Positions 1 through 12,200 of a DNA stretch of 64,000 bases are shown here, piece after piece. Position 1 is the first letter of the stretch, and each line of letters starts with the position of its first letter. A program made the position numbers and the translations under genes. Under the pieces are notes generated by a model. The model saw only the letters and a list, made by a program, of their open reading frames with translations. It had not been told where the DNA came from and did not search any database. The DNA is from Anagrus nilaparvatae (taxonomy: Eukaryota; Arthropoda; Insecta; Hymenoptera; Mymaridae): positions 22,292,001 through 22,356,000 of the forward strand of contig JAKSXM010000147.1 in the NCBI GenBank assembly GCA_022575985.1. Direction: 5' to 3'.

Positions 1-584
1 AGAAAACAACAAAATAGGAACAATACATTTAATTCATTTTGGCGACAATTTTGTAAATAATCATCAATGTTAGCTTTTGTAATTTTTCCACTCTCCAAAT
101 CATCAATTAACGGTAGTCGGACATTTAAATTTTTGGCGTGTTCTGTCAATAATGCTTTGAGATAATCTTTATTCACCTGTATTGGACAAGTGCTTTCTTC
201 CACAGTCGAACTTTCGCTCAACGCCATGGAATAACATTGTGGTTCTTCTATTGGTGGCGGTGTACCATAGTCCATACAACGATTTTCTGTCGTCCATGGT
301 ATTTCTTCTGGTCCAGGTGGCAACGAATGACTTTTTTGACTTCCCAACCATCTTATTAGCAATAACGACGTTGATGTTGATTTTTTGCTACCAGTTTTAT
401 TATTTTTGAAAGGCGATGCTGGTAATTGTACACTACATGCACGATCTAAATGACTTTGATGATTGCTTAATTGTTGTTGTTGTTGTTGTTGCTGTTGTAG
501 CTGCTGCAGCTGTTGCTGTTGTTGTTGAGATTCTCGAATTATAAAAGGAGACTCATTACTCACTTGTTCGTTCAAGTCCGTCAT
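1..584 (-). CDS. N-terminal exon of an unrecognised polyglutamine-rich protein (partial, runs off window start)
   Basis: An open frame on the minus strand starts with ATG at 584 and runs to the window edge without a stop, so this is the 5' coding part of a larger gene. The first 40 or so residues are dominated by Gln, from CAA/CAG repeats at about 475-530, which are seen as TTG/TGC triplets on the plus strand. After that comes a Ser/Lys-rich stretch, then an acidic, Pro-rich segment containing PPGPEEIPW and YGTPPPIEEP. A helical-looking segment (KDYLKALLTEHAKN, then LIDDLESGKITKANIDDYL) follows. The last codons near position 1-40 may already be intron, since a possible GT donor lies near 30. 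An acceptor-like AG just upstream of the ATG (about 591 or 614) suggests a spliced 5' UTR. I do not recognise the family. The continuous conserved-looking frame supports a real exon. The tract suggests a regulatory or nuclear protein, but that is only a guess. Confidence 0.6.
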   Translation of the reverse strand, partial: MTDLNEQVSNESPFIIRESQQQQQQLQQLQQQQQQQQQLSNHQSHLDRACSVQLPASPFKNNKTGSKKSTSTSLLLIRWLGSQKSHSLPPGPEEIPWTTENRCMDYGTPPPIEEPQCYSMALSESSTVEESTCPIQVNKDYLKALLTEHAKNLNVRLPLIDDLESGKITKANIDDYLQNCRQNELNVLFLFCCF

Positions 585-3500
585 TGCCTAATATAATTAA
601 TTTTTTATTTTGGATCACTGAAAAATAATTAAATTAGCTTTTATTAAAATCTGAATTAAAAAACAAAGTAATTCATTTTAAAAGGATGCAAAGTCATTTA
701 AAACATGTAAACAAGAAGCAACAATAAACACTAATTTAATTAATTAAACAATTAATTATTCTTCCTTCTATTAGCTGTCAGAATAAAAAAAAAAAAATTT
801 ATTATTTTCTACTTTAAGAATTCCGCGAAAAAAAGAAAATGAAAATTCCTCTACGATTATTGAGTTAGTGAATAAATATTTTTTCTTATTTATTTAGTTT
901 AAAAAAATGTTTTCTTGCAAAATCAGATTCCATAAATGATGCAAAAAATTATTGTAACATTAAAAAAGTTATGTTACCACGGCCAAGGTTATTACTTTGT
1001 ATTGGATTTTACAATTCATTTTTTTTATAATTTATCAAGTAGGCATTATAATATAACAGGACAAAATTGCACTTGATGATACACGTTTTGTAATAAAAAA
1101 GCTTTTAAAAATAGTTTTATATAGTCTGTTTGGGTATAACTTGAAAAAAAAATTATTTCTATTATTTTTTTTTTGATTAATATCGTTATAATTGATACTT
1201 ATCAATTATTTTTTTTTATATTTTTTTTTATCTTTGTTTTTTTTTGCGGAAAGCGTACATAGAAATTTTTTCGTTACACGGTTAGGTTGCTTTGATTGAT
1301 TTTTGAATTCCAAGCAAACGTTTAAATTAAATAAGGAATTAATTTTTTAAAAAGTTAAAATTTTAATTTTTTATTTTATAGATTGTAAAATAAGATAATG
1401 AAACTTTAAAATGGTGAATTCTATTTTTTTATCTAATTTCTGAATTAAATTGCCAAAAAAATATTCTATGGATTTTTATGATAAGTAATTTTTTTAAAAC
1501 GATTTGTACATTTCAGACTTAAAAAATTTAGTTGCTAGTTAAAAATCAATATTGATTTGGAATCTCTTGCATATTGGTTTATCCTCCACCCCCTCTTGAC
1601 TATCTTAAATATGATTATTTTAGTGCAATAGCAGCAACACCGAGCCATTTATATTTAGCTGATGCTGTAATTTATATTATTTGCACAATCAAAATGCAGC
1701 AAGTTTACCAAAAATTCATAGAATTCACCATTTTTTTAATTTAATTTTCATAACTCTATTTTACGTTTATTAAATAAAAAAATGACGGGAAAAAATAGTA
1801 AATTAAAGAACGACTTGAATCATACGTGAATTATAAATTGTCTGAAGTAAATCCAAGGATGGAACATAATTTTTTTATAACCAAAGGTCGTATATATGAT
1901 TTTTCTTCGTCAGTGGTGTTTCTTGCAGTGACAATATAATAAAATTTTAACTTTTTTCAAGCAATTTTCTTGAAATTTCAAGCAAAGCAACCTTGCTGTG
2001 TACGTAAAAAAAAAAAATATATTTACTTAATTTTTAATCGGTTACAATAACAAATACTAGTTAATCGATCAATTTTTTTCGTATTATATAAGAAAAAGTA
2101 TAAAATAATCTTTTGATATCGCTTGTTTATTTTATTTTTAATTGTTTAGTAAACTAAATATTGGATTTTATTAAGAAAAAAAATTGAAAAAAAAACCTGA
2201 TTTTCGATAAAGAGCTTGACAATATCAAATTTCAAAGAAATCAAAGCCATTGTCAGATTGCCCTGCATGAATTTTAAAAAAGCGCTCAAATTTTTAAAAA
2301 AATACAAAAGACTTTGTCGAAATTTTCTCATTTCTTTGAATACGAGCTTTTCAAGCGAAACTTAAGCAGAACAACCTGACAATCAGTTTATGGGGTGTTT
2401 GTATAAAAACTGTACACATGCATATATAATTCAATTTTTCGTTATTATTGTGCTTTTCTCTGATTAAAATAACTAAATTTTCTTTCTAAGAGGAAAAGTT
2501 TGCAAATACAATTTTGAATAAAATTTGTTATTTCTGGTGGTCAAAAATAAAAATAACGCCTAGTCTAATATATAAACTATTTCAAAAGTTAAAAAAAAGT
2601 AATTCAAAAAAAATTTATTTAATTGAAAAATAGCAGTTTGAACTTGATGTACTTATCTATGTGATGTATTAAAGTATCAGTTAAAAAAAAAAAAAAAAAA
2701 AAAAACATTTCGCGACGTTAAAAATTATGACAATTTGTAAAAAAGGTGGATAATTTTAATTTTAATTTTTTTATTATTATCTTGCGTACTTTTTTGCAAA
2801 TTAAATAATTGAATATTTGAACAAATGATTTTTAATAAAAAATTTTCAAATTTCAAAAAAAAAAAAAATATTTATTGACAGTGTATTTAACAGACTGATA
2901 ATTAATTATTAGTTTTTAAAATTATTGTTAATAAGCAAAGACACGTGTAAATTTTGACTTATTTACTTAAATAATTTATTTTACAAAAAACAGTAATTCA
3001 GATAAGACGTATTTTTTTTTAATAATTTGAAATTAATTTAAAATGGAACTTTTTTATTACTAATTAATGAAAAAAGTTATCATAATTTATAGAGAGTATA
3101 TTTTCTTTCAAGTATTTATTTACTTAAATGATTAGATGCATCATAATAAAATCTCGATAAAACTGAATATTTTTAGTTTTTTTTCTTTTATTTTTTTTGA
3201 AAAATTATTCTATTAAAAAAAAGTTAAATTGTTAAAACACACGTTGCATAAAAAATAAAAAATCACTTCCATCCTTTTAAAGTAAATACGTAATAATTTG
3301 TATGAAAAATTCTGAACCTTTTTAAAAAAATCATCCCTGTAAATTTTTTTCGTTGTGATTTTCAGATCGATTGTTATTTCCAAATGATTTTTAAGTAACT
3401 TTCCTCTCATCCTTTGGTACTTTTTTTTCAATAAAAATCTAAAAAAGGCACTTGTTATTTGGCGGATATGAACTTTAATGAAAATTTAACACTTTTTATA

Positions 3501-4402
3501 TGAATTCACAAGCACGATTATTTTTCCAAATGACGTGATAAAATGAATTTAGAAAAAAGAATTTTTTATCGTCTTCCGTAGTTACACTTTACAACTATAA
3601 AACTGACTGAACATTATTATTAAAATTATACAAAAGATATACTTAACTTTTTATATACACTTGGCATTTTTCGAGAATGACGACGACTACTATACCTATA
3701 TTTTGCTGATACGTTACAGGTGAATTACTTACACACGTATAACATTAAATTATACGTTTTTACCAATAATTTTTTACTGTTCTTTAAATATTTCAACGAA
3801 ATTTTTCTTATCATTTTACCAGATATACGCGAAATACTTAATGATATTTGATTAATTAAGTTAAAGTTTTTAATTCTTAAGAGTTAACAAGTTTTAATTA
3901 AAATAAAAAAATATTTACTTTAGACTTTGAGTAAATAAATTCTGTAATTAATTTGTGTAAGAACAGCCAATGAGCATGGAACATGTTAATTACAACTAAA
4001 TACTGGCACAAAATATAACAATAAAAATTAAAACTTTATGAACTTGGTTCTAGAACCTTGGTCTGCCAAAGTAATTCTTAATTATTACCTTATTGGAACT
4101 ACTCTGTTTCAAAGACTGAATTATTCTAAGCCTTAATGCTTAATCAAGTGCCTACATTAAAATTATTCCAAGTTTCATTTGAACCTCCCTTGAGTTGGAA
4201 ACATTTGACTAACCCATTAGCAAAAATTATGATTTACTTACCTTAAGATCCTGTACGATTTCTTGCTATTTATTTTAAATATTAGATTTTTGAAGAATTA
4301 AATTTCAAAAAAAAAAAAAAAAAAACGCATTTATACATTCCCATTCATACAATGCAACAATTGCCCTTTTCTGTAAATTATGTGGAAAAAAAATTAGCTT
4401 AC
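585..4402. other. AT-rich gap between the polyQ gene and mRpS9; probable 5' UTR/intron of the polyQ gene
   Basis: No coding sequence was found on either strand. The region is very AT-rich with long A or T runs, for example about 22 A at 2684-2705. A strong donor (GTAAGTAAATC, minus strand) sits at 4251 directly after an AG-flanked GATCTTAAG. It may be the end of a noncoding first exon of the polyQ gene, spliced to an acceptor just above 584. An old fold-back repeat lies at about 1258-2010. The missing last exons of mRpS9 should be here but were not recognised. Confidence 0.45.
1258..2010. repeat. Degenerate fold-back (inverted-repeat) element
   Basis: The outer arms share GGTTGCTTTG (near 1285 and, reverse-complemented, near 1990). 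The inner arms share AAATGGTGAATTCTA (1410-1428 and, reversed, 1716-1736), with matching flanks. The arms are imperfect, which suggests an old palindromic element. No clear target duplication was identified. Confidence 0.5.
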
Positions 4403-5961
4403 CTCATCTCTATCTTGCCTTTTTTCAAAATAATCTATTGATTGATTATTTATTGTAATTTTTCCTGTTCCATTACCTAAAACTTTTACGGTCCCTCTAG
4501 AACTTCTTCGTCGACAATCTGTCAATAAATAAAAATGAATTTGGTATTTCAAAAAGCTATACTTATATAATTTTTCTTTATTTTTTTACCTGGAACTTCT
4601 ATAAATGGCCTTCCGTCTTCAGTGTATTGCATCTAAAAATTATAGAAAAAATATTTTATGTTTTAAAAGAAAATTATTTAAGTTTGTTTATCATTAAAGT
4701 TTATGAATTTATACTAACTATTGGTGCAACAATTGTTTTAGCAATTATTTTAACTTCTTTTCTGAATTTCATTAAAAAATCTTTTGCTTGATTTGCATAT
4801 GGATGATTAGCTAATGCTTTTATAGAACTTAGAAAATATTCGTACTAAAAAAAGGAAATATTATTTTTATTACAATAAAAATATTATTTATGATATCAAA
4901 CTTACTTCATCTCTATTAATTTTTTCTAATAACATATTTTCAAGTTCTTCACTTTTTATCCAATCAGATCCTTTTAAGTCTCTAAAAAAAATTTCTTAAT
5001 AAAAAAAAGTTATTTTAACTAAAAAAATTTGTACCACACTTCTTACATTTCATTATTAGGATCTGGTAAGATTCCCTTGGCTAAAAATGCATCTTCAATT
5101 TTATTTAATTCATGAATTTTATCTACAAGATCCTACAAAAAAGTATAGCTTATTTTTAGATAAAATAACATAGTTAATAAACACTACTTACATGTAAAGT
5201 CTGATAATAATTTGGCTTAATAGTGTAAAAAAATGTATGAAAAGGTCTTCCAGTTTCATCAAATTGAGCTTCTTTTCTTGCAGGAAATATTTCTTCTGGT
5301 GGACGCATAACTGGTCTTGCATGCGGATCAAATAAACCAGATGGAAATAAATAAGCTATGGCATCCTAAAAGTAAATATTTGCAATAAAAAAAAACAAAA
5401 ATAACTTAATGTTAAAAAATGTAATATATTTAAATACATCTATTTGTTTTTGTGTAAAAAAATCTGGATTTTCTCCCATCATATTTGCTAAATGACGTTT
5501 GCCGATTTGAAAATCTAATTTTTCTTTTTTTATAAATTCCTCTGAAAGAAATAAAAATGCAATTTTATTATAATCTATAAATAAAATTAAAATTTATTGT
5601 TTTAAAATTAATACCATGTGCTTTGGCTCTTTCTAAATAAGCTAACATAGCTTTGTTTATTTTTTTTGTTGGTTTTTCACTCGTGTTCTTTGAATCTTGC
5701 AAAGGCAAAGCTTCTGTTGAGTATAAACAAACATAGTTCTAAAAAAAATTATATATTTTAATAAAATTTAATGAATTAATTTATAAAATAAATTAAATTT
5801 TTTTATTAATATATTTATTGTTTGTTTAGGTTATAAAAAACAATCCGGTGACTTACTTTGCATGTAGTTTTTTTAATTAAACTTAAAGAATTATTAGTCT
5901 TTATGACATTCTTAAAATTATTTAATTGTAAAAACAAAGTATTAAAATTAAAAACTGACAT
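4403..5961 (-). CDS. mRpS9: Small ribosomal subunit protein uS9m (mitochondrial S9), C-terminal exons not found
   Basis: Nine minus-strand exons join in frame: 5961-5857, 5738-5615, 5541-5438, 5365-5192, 5132-5047, 4981-4906, 4844-4719, 4632-4590 and 4518-4403. All have GT-AG borders and together they give 318 codons. Exon 1 begins with M and a basic, hydroxylated stretch that fits a mitochondrial targeting peptide. Middle exons carry family-typical text such as [36 protein letters not shown] and [17 protein letters not shown]. The last exon contains [16 protein letters not shown], which matches the start of the uS9 fold (G-x-G-x-I-x-I/V-N), followed by [11 protein letters not shown] and a donor GTAAGC. 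The protein belongs to the mitoribosomal small subunit, near the decoding/P-site region. The remaining roughly 90 residues of the uS9 domain, including its basic C-terminal tail, were not seen downstream. It is divergent with the gene at 6221, with a 259-bp gap. Confidence 0.85.
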
Positions 5962-6220
5962 TTTATATTTTATAATTGGAGTAAAACTCCAATTTTACAC
6001 TTCACAATGTTTATATTTCCATGGGAATGATATTTTTATAGGTTATTGTGTTATGTTGTCTGCTAGGCTAGGTATTTTATTTGGTTATCATCATTCAGGG
6101 ATTCCGATGCATCCGCGCGGAATTTGGCGTAAAAATTCAAATCTACTTTTAAAAAAATTGACAAGTAAATACTTTCTTTAATTCACAAAATCTGGATATT
6201 AATATTTAAGAATTGCAAAA
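5962..6220. promoter_or_regulatory. Shared divergent promoter region (mRpS9 / 6221 gene)
   Basis: 259 bp separate the two start codons, which point away from each other. The gap contains a short GC-richer patch (GATGCATCCGCGCGGAATTTGGCG, roughly 6106-6129; only its first half is reliable as a landmark) in otherwise AT-rich DNA. A bidirectional promoter is inferred from geometry alone. Confidence 0.5.
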
Positions 6221-9200
6221 ATGGACAGGATGTGTACAGCTTTTCCTTCGGAAACTATGCATCAATATGTAAAATTAAAACCTAATAAGTTACCACCGTA
6301 AGTTGTAAAAAAATATTTTTGTGCAAATTATAATGATTAAAAATACAATTATAACTTTAATTATAGATATTTGCCAGAAACAATATCAGTTGAAAGTTAT
6401 AATAAAATATCATTGTCTCATGAAGAATCAAAGGAGTTATTAAAGAAGTTAATCGATAAACGTTATGAAACAACCTATAAAAAGTATCATTACGATCCAA
6501 GAGAATCAAGACTATTCGAAGATTCCGATGTCGATAACGTTAATGTTTTGATTGATTATGTTAATAAATTATACAATAAATCATATAATGTGAAAGTAGC
6601 TCCACAGCAATACACAGCTTCAAGAGGTAAATGTAATTTTTTAAAATCGTTTATTTAAAATTTATTTAAATACAAATGAGTTATAAACTAGTCTAAAAAA
6701 TACAGAAAAGTATATATATAGGTTAAGAATACAAAATTTATGAATAAATATCGATAAATGGAAATTGTATGTCAGTTTCCTCCAGATTGTCTTTAATCCA
6801 TTTATTAGCTTTGTCGTTAACTTCTTGGGTGAAAATTTCATTCCACGCTTGTGATTTACCTTTGCGTACATAATTATCATTCTTAAAAAACACACTTGTA
6901 TCACTTTTTGTTAAATTAACCATTTTATTGTTTTGTATATTTTTAAATGTTAAATGATCGCTTAATTTTTTGTACTCTGCATCTGTATAACTTTTGCCTA
7001 AGAAATTTGAGATTTTTTTAACCGTTCCTTCAAGATCCTGCAATAAAAATAAAATTTGTTTGAAATATATACATTCAGGTAATAAGAAAACACTAATAAA
7101 TTATAGAAAATTTTTGGTTTTAAAAAATTTAATCCAAATTTTAGATAACCAGACCAATGCTTTCCAATGTATAGCCTTTTTATCTTAATTTATAAGCAAT
7201 TTCATAAAAAAAAAATCGTAAAGAATTCGAAAAAAAACCAGCAGAAACATAAACAATAATCTACTTGTTAGCGTAAATTAAATGGAAAAGTTAATTCCCC
7301 GTTGGACGAACGTTTTTATAACTAAAAAATAAGGCCTATAAATTTTCAAAACTTTTAGCCAACCTCAAACGGGGTTTCGGATTTTTCGTGATTTTAAGAT
7401 CGTATTTTACAAAAAAAAATGTGAATAAAAAAAAATAATTCCTTTAAGAAAAATGGAAAATACCCTCCTTCTCCATATTGCTATAAGAAAATGAAATTAG
7501 ATAGCATTATAAGCCAGAGAGAAAAAACGTTACATATGGTCTCTCCATATCCCAGGGATCAATATCAATAATAGTAATGGCCATTATTCATTACAAATTA
7601 CGAAAATGGGTGCTATTTTGTAACAGATTACTCATTTTTGCTCTTTGTTATAAAATTTGAACCTTAAAAAAAATTAATTAAGTGCTGCAGTAATGTAACA
7701 CGCATTACCTTTTCTGTAATTTGTAATATGAATGGCCGTTACTATTACTTTTTGCAATAATTAATAACAAGGAAAAGGTTACTCAATACAAAAAGTAATG
7801 GAGTAATTGGACGTTGCTATTACATTTCCTGAGCAAGGCAATCAATCTATGTAATATTCTAAAAGTAATGACATTAACCGATCCCTGCAATATCCAATGA
7901 AGGAAGTTATGGGTCCATGCAAGTTCTTTGATGAGGCAAGATAAGGGACCTTGCAAATATTTAATTTTTTTCCTGTTATTCAAATTTGAAAAGCCCTAAG
8001 CATGTCATATTATCATAAATTTTTATTTTCTTATAATCTTTAGAAATCATTTCACTAGAAATGATGCTAGAAAAGTTTTGACTATTAAATTGTTTTGAAA
8101 TGTCACTCTGTAAAAAAAATAGCTGCTTTTTACTATCAAAAGAAAATGAAAACTGTGTCTTTTTATCTGGAATTCAGGATAAACTGTTCATGGCAATCTC
8201 ATAACTTCTCTTTAACCCATTTAAGCCCAAGCGGACGTAAACGGAAAGTTAAAAAAAAAAATAGGTTCCCGTATAGATAGAGGCTTTTAAATTACATGTC
8301 TATAGTAAAATTTCATGCTCTTACCGAATCTGAAGTCAGGTTTTACTTACAACCCTTTCAAATACCCCAAAAATAGGGGTAATTAGGGGTGAAAAAGGGG
8401 CTAAAATAAAAATGACGGAAAAATCAACATAAAAATAAAAAAATGATACTAAAAAACATTTAAAATTACTTGTTTGTGCAAAAAACTTACACTTTTTAGG
8501 TTTATGGGATATATTTAATTGGATTTCAACCCTTATATTGCAACTAGGGGTAGTTTTCCCAAAAACTTCAAATATTGTTTTTTTAGTTTCAAATCGGTTC
8601 TAATAGGTAAATTTTACTCCTAATTCCATTTTTTGAATTTGTTTTGAGCTAAAACGCTTCTGTAAGCGTAAAAATAGGGGTGATCAGGGCTAAATGGAAC
8701 CTATAGAATTTATTATTTTTATATAGGAAACTAAATTTTAGAATTTTACGCTTACAGAAGAGTTTTAGCTCAAAACAAATTCAAAAAATGGAATTAGGAG
8801 TAAAATTTACCTATTAGAACCGATTTGAAACTAAAAAAACAATATTTGAAGTTTTTGGGAAAACTACCCCTAGTTGCAATATAAGGGTTGAAATCCAATT
8901 AAATATCCCATAAACCTAAAAAGTGTAAGTTTTTTGCACAAACAAGTAATTTTAAATGTTTTTTAGTATCATTTTTTTATTTTTATGTTGATTTTTCCGT
9001 CATTTTTATTTTAGCCCCTTTTTCACCCCAATTACCCCTATTTTTGGGGTATTTGAAAGGGTTGTAAGTAAAACCTGACTTCAGATTCGGTAAGAGCATA
9101 AAATTTTACTATAGACGTGTAATTTAAAAGCCTCTATCTATACGGGAACCTATTTTTTTTTTTAACTTTCCGTTTACGTCCGCTTGGGCGTAAATGGGTT

Positions 9201-12200
9201 AATGAGTGGAAAAAACTTCAAATATTTCAACATTAAATATAATTAAACTTTGTAAAAATAAAAAAAAATGATATTTTAATAAGTAAATTTTAATAAGGCA
9301 GCCAAATTTTGACAAATATTTCTGTTTTGAAGATTTTATATCATATAGATATTATAGAAAAATTTTAAACTTAAAGTATCGAGGTTTAGATATATAAAAC
9401 CCGCTTTAGATATATAAAATATATGTTAATTTTGGCTTAATTCCTGAAATTTTTAACGATTTATAAATGTTCAAGAATTACTGAAAATATTAGGAAACGG
9501 CAGATCAGACTATGAGCTAAAATTTTGACGAACCAAGTAATAACTTACATGAATCAATTCTTCATAAAATAAAAATAAAAAATTTGGTTTATTTCTTTGT
9601 TGCCATGCTTCTTTCAAATGTTCCCAATAAGGACTCCAAGATGCTAAAATAAAAAAGCGACATAAATAAAAAATTTTAAATTAAGGTACTATATTAAATA
9701 AGTTGAATTTACTCTGATCATTTTGAAAGTAATCCCAAAATTTAGCAAAATCTCCTTGAAAATCATAAGCAACAACAGTTTTATGAAAATAATAATAAGA
9801 AACAGCAACGTCCTTTGGATTACGAGCAACGTACACAATCTGATAAGTAAAAAATACATTGATCATTATACGATAAAGGAGTGACGAAACATTTAAAAAA
9901 AAATATTTACCTTGCAATTAGATTTCAATACATTAGGCATAAGACTTAATGCAAAGTGTGTTTTAATAAATCTTGGCGATTGCATCTCTTTAGCATTTTT
10001 AAAGGTATACTCCGTACTAGCTAAGAGTTTCGTTATTTCTTCGTTATTTTCATTTTCCTTATAAATATTTTCTCTCGATCGATCATTTATTGCCATTGTG
10101 AATCTAAAAAAATATGAAGGTAGTTGCTTAATAATTTATTTTATAAATTCCTTAAACTCGTAACAACCGTATACTTACTCTAAAAATGGAAATCTTTGTA
10201 CCAACGGAATGGATTGGGCTTTTTCGTAATCCAAATTATTACATAATAGCCAGATTAATTCTTGAGTCCACGTAGTACCTGTTTAGATAATAAAATTAAA
10301 GATTATTATTATTAGGTGTCGATTACCAGATTGTACTTCAGTCAAAACACGGTTTTGGTTGTATAGTTTATGGCCACCACCAGATTTGGTCTACTATAGG
10401 TTTCTTGGGTCGCTGATCACTAAAATCAGGGTGTTTTCTATGACAAATTGGGGCTTGACCCTTAAATTAGCCAAAACTACCCCTAAAAGTATTTTTTTTC
10501 AAAAACATTTAAAAATTTTTGTTTCTTAAAAAAATTTTTTTTTAGATTTCTTAAAAATTTTTCAATCGATGCAATCGAAGTGGACTCGGTTCAGAGTATG
10601 TAATATGATTGATCATCTGTATTTAATAAGATTTGAAAAATGTCTTAAAATTTATTTTATTTTCTTGTATTTCTTTTCTAATTTTTTCGAAGACCTATAA
10701 TGTTTTATTAAGAAAAAAAAATTTTTTACATAAAAATTAGTGAATAATTCATTTATAATTTTCAATCCTTTCAGGAATAGTTTTGGTAAATTTTAGGGTA
10801 AAAGTTCAAATTTTCATAGAAGATACCTCAATATTCATGATCATAGCGACCAAAAAAACCCTATTATACCAAATCTTGGAGAGCGAGTCTAATCAGGTAG
10901 TTTTGACTAATTTAAGGATCAAGCCCTATTTTTTCAAAGAAAAAACCACTATTTTCATGCTCAACGACCCAAAAACCACTAGAAGACTAAATCTGGTGGA
11001 GGCCATAAACTATGCACCCCCTCCCCCTCAAAGTATTCATCAACTATTCATATAATCAGTAATCTTGAAAATGTAAGTGTCAATGATTTATCTATATGAA
11101 AAAAGACCTTTTATTCAAGTTTTTTTGTAATACAATTTAATCGCTTATGCATTTATGGTCTGTTTAATCTTGATTTTTTTCTTTGCAATTGTAATTAATC
11201 GAAGGCTGTTTATTTTGAATAAACAATAGATTGAAAAAATAATAGATTTATGGTAAAAAATAAATTGTAAACTATGTTTGAAAATTTTATTTATTATTAT
11301 TAGGTAAATAATAATAAAAACGATCAAAAAATGGAACAATTTAAGAAAAAATTTATTTGTTTCACGTTTCGAAAATTGAAACAATTTAAATTTCAATAAT
11401 TTCTGTAACAATTATATAAATAATATTTTAAAAATTTGTTTTAAGAATTATAAAAAAATTAAAAAAAAAAAAATTGTTACTTACAATTACAATTAAACTA
11501 TAATGTAATATATATATATGATTTCAAGTTGCAAAATGACATAATAAAAATTATTAAGGTTATTGAACCAGTACCTCTCACGGTGTATTATAGAGACTCT
11601 AATTGAAAAATAATAGAGACGAAGAATTTTTTTTACTTTTTACTGATTTAATTATTAAAAACTAAATTTTTCCAGATTTACCGATTTCAAGTCCCAACCC
11701 TTGATTTTGGCAACTATTCTAGTTTTTTGGGTTATTTTTAAATTAAATTATCAATTTAAAATTTTCTTAAGTTTCTTGCAAAAGCATATATTTTATAGTA
11801 AAAATTTTATTCTTATTAATATTTGGGTTTTTTTTGGAAATTTTTCCGAAGTTAATGATTCAGAGGGATTTATTTGAATTGTTCGTAAACTTATTCTAAT
11901 TGATCTTAATAACAAATTTGACAGTTTTAAAAATTAAATAAAAAAAATAATTAATTTTAAAAGCTATTAAAAAAAAAATTTTAATTTAAATCTAAGACTT
12001 TAACTCAAGAGAAAAAGTGTGGAAGTCAAGTATAATGTATTCATAACTATAGGTGCTTCAGAAAAATTTGATAAGTAAAAACTAGTAATATTTTATCAAA
12101 TACTTGCCCGTGCTCAGCTGTAATTAATTTTTGACACCCAAAACTTATCCTCTAATCCTTAAAGTACTTATTTGTAAGAAGCGGTAAGAACATTTTGAGA

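Noticed and set aside
182..409. 75-residue plus-strand ORF at the window start
   Set aside because: It is the antisense shadow of the polyQ gene exon, which has the better composition and a longer continuous frame.
5858..6181. 107-residue plus-strand ORF
   Set aside because: It overlaps mRpS9 exon 1 antisense and the divergent promoter, and has no family resemblance.
11145..11411. 88-residue minus-strand ORF in sulfotransferase intron 1
   Set aside because: It is Lys/Phe/Ile-rich as expected from AT-rich noncoding DNA and interrupts a well-supported gene model.
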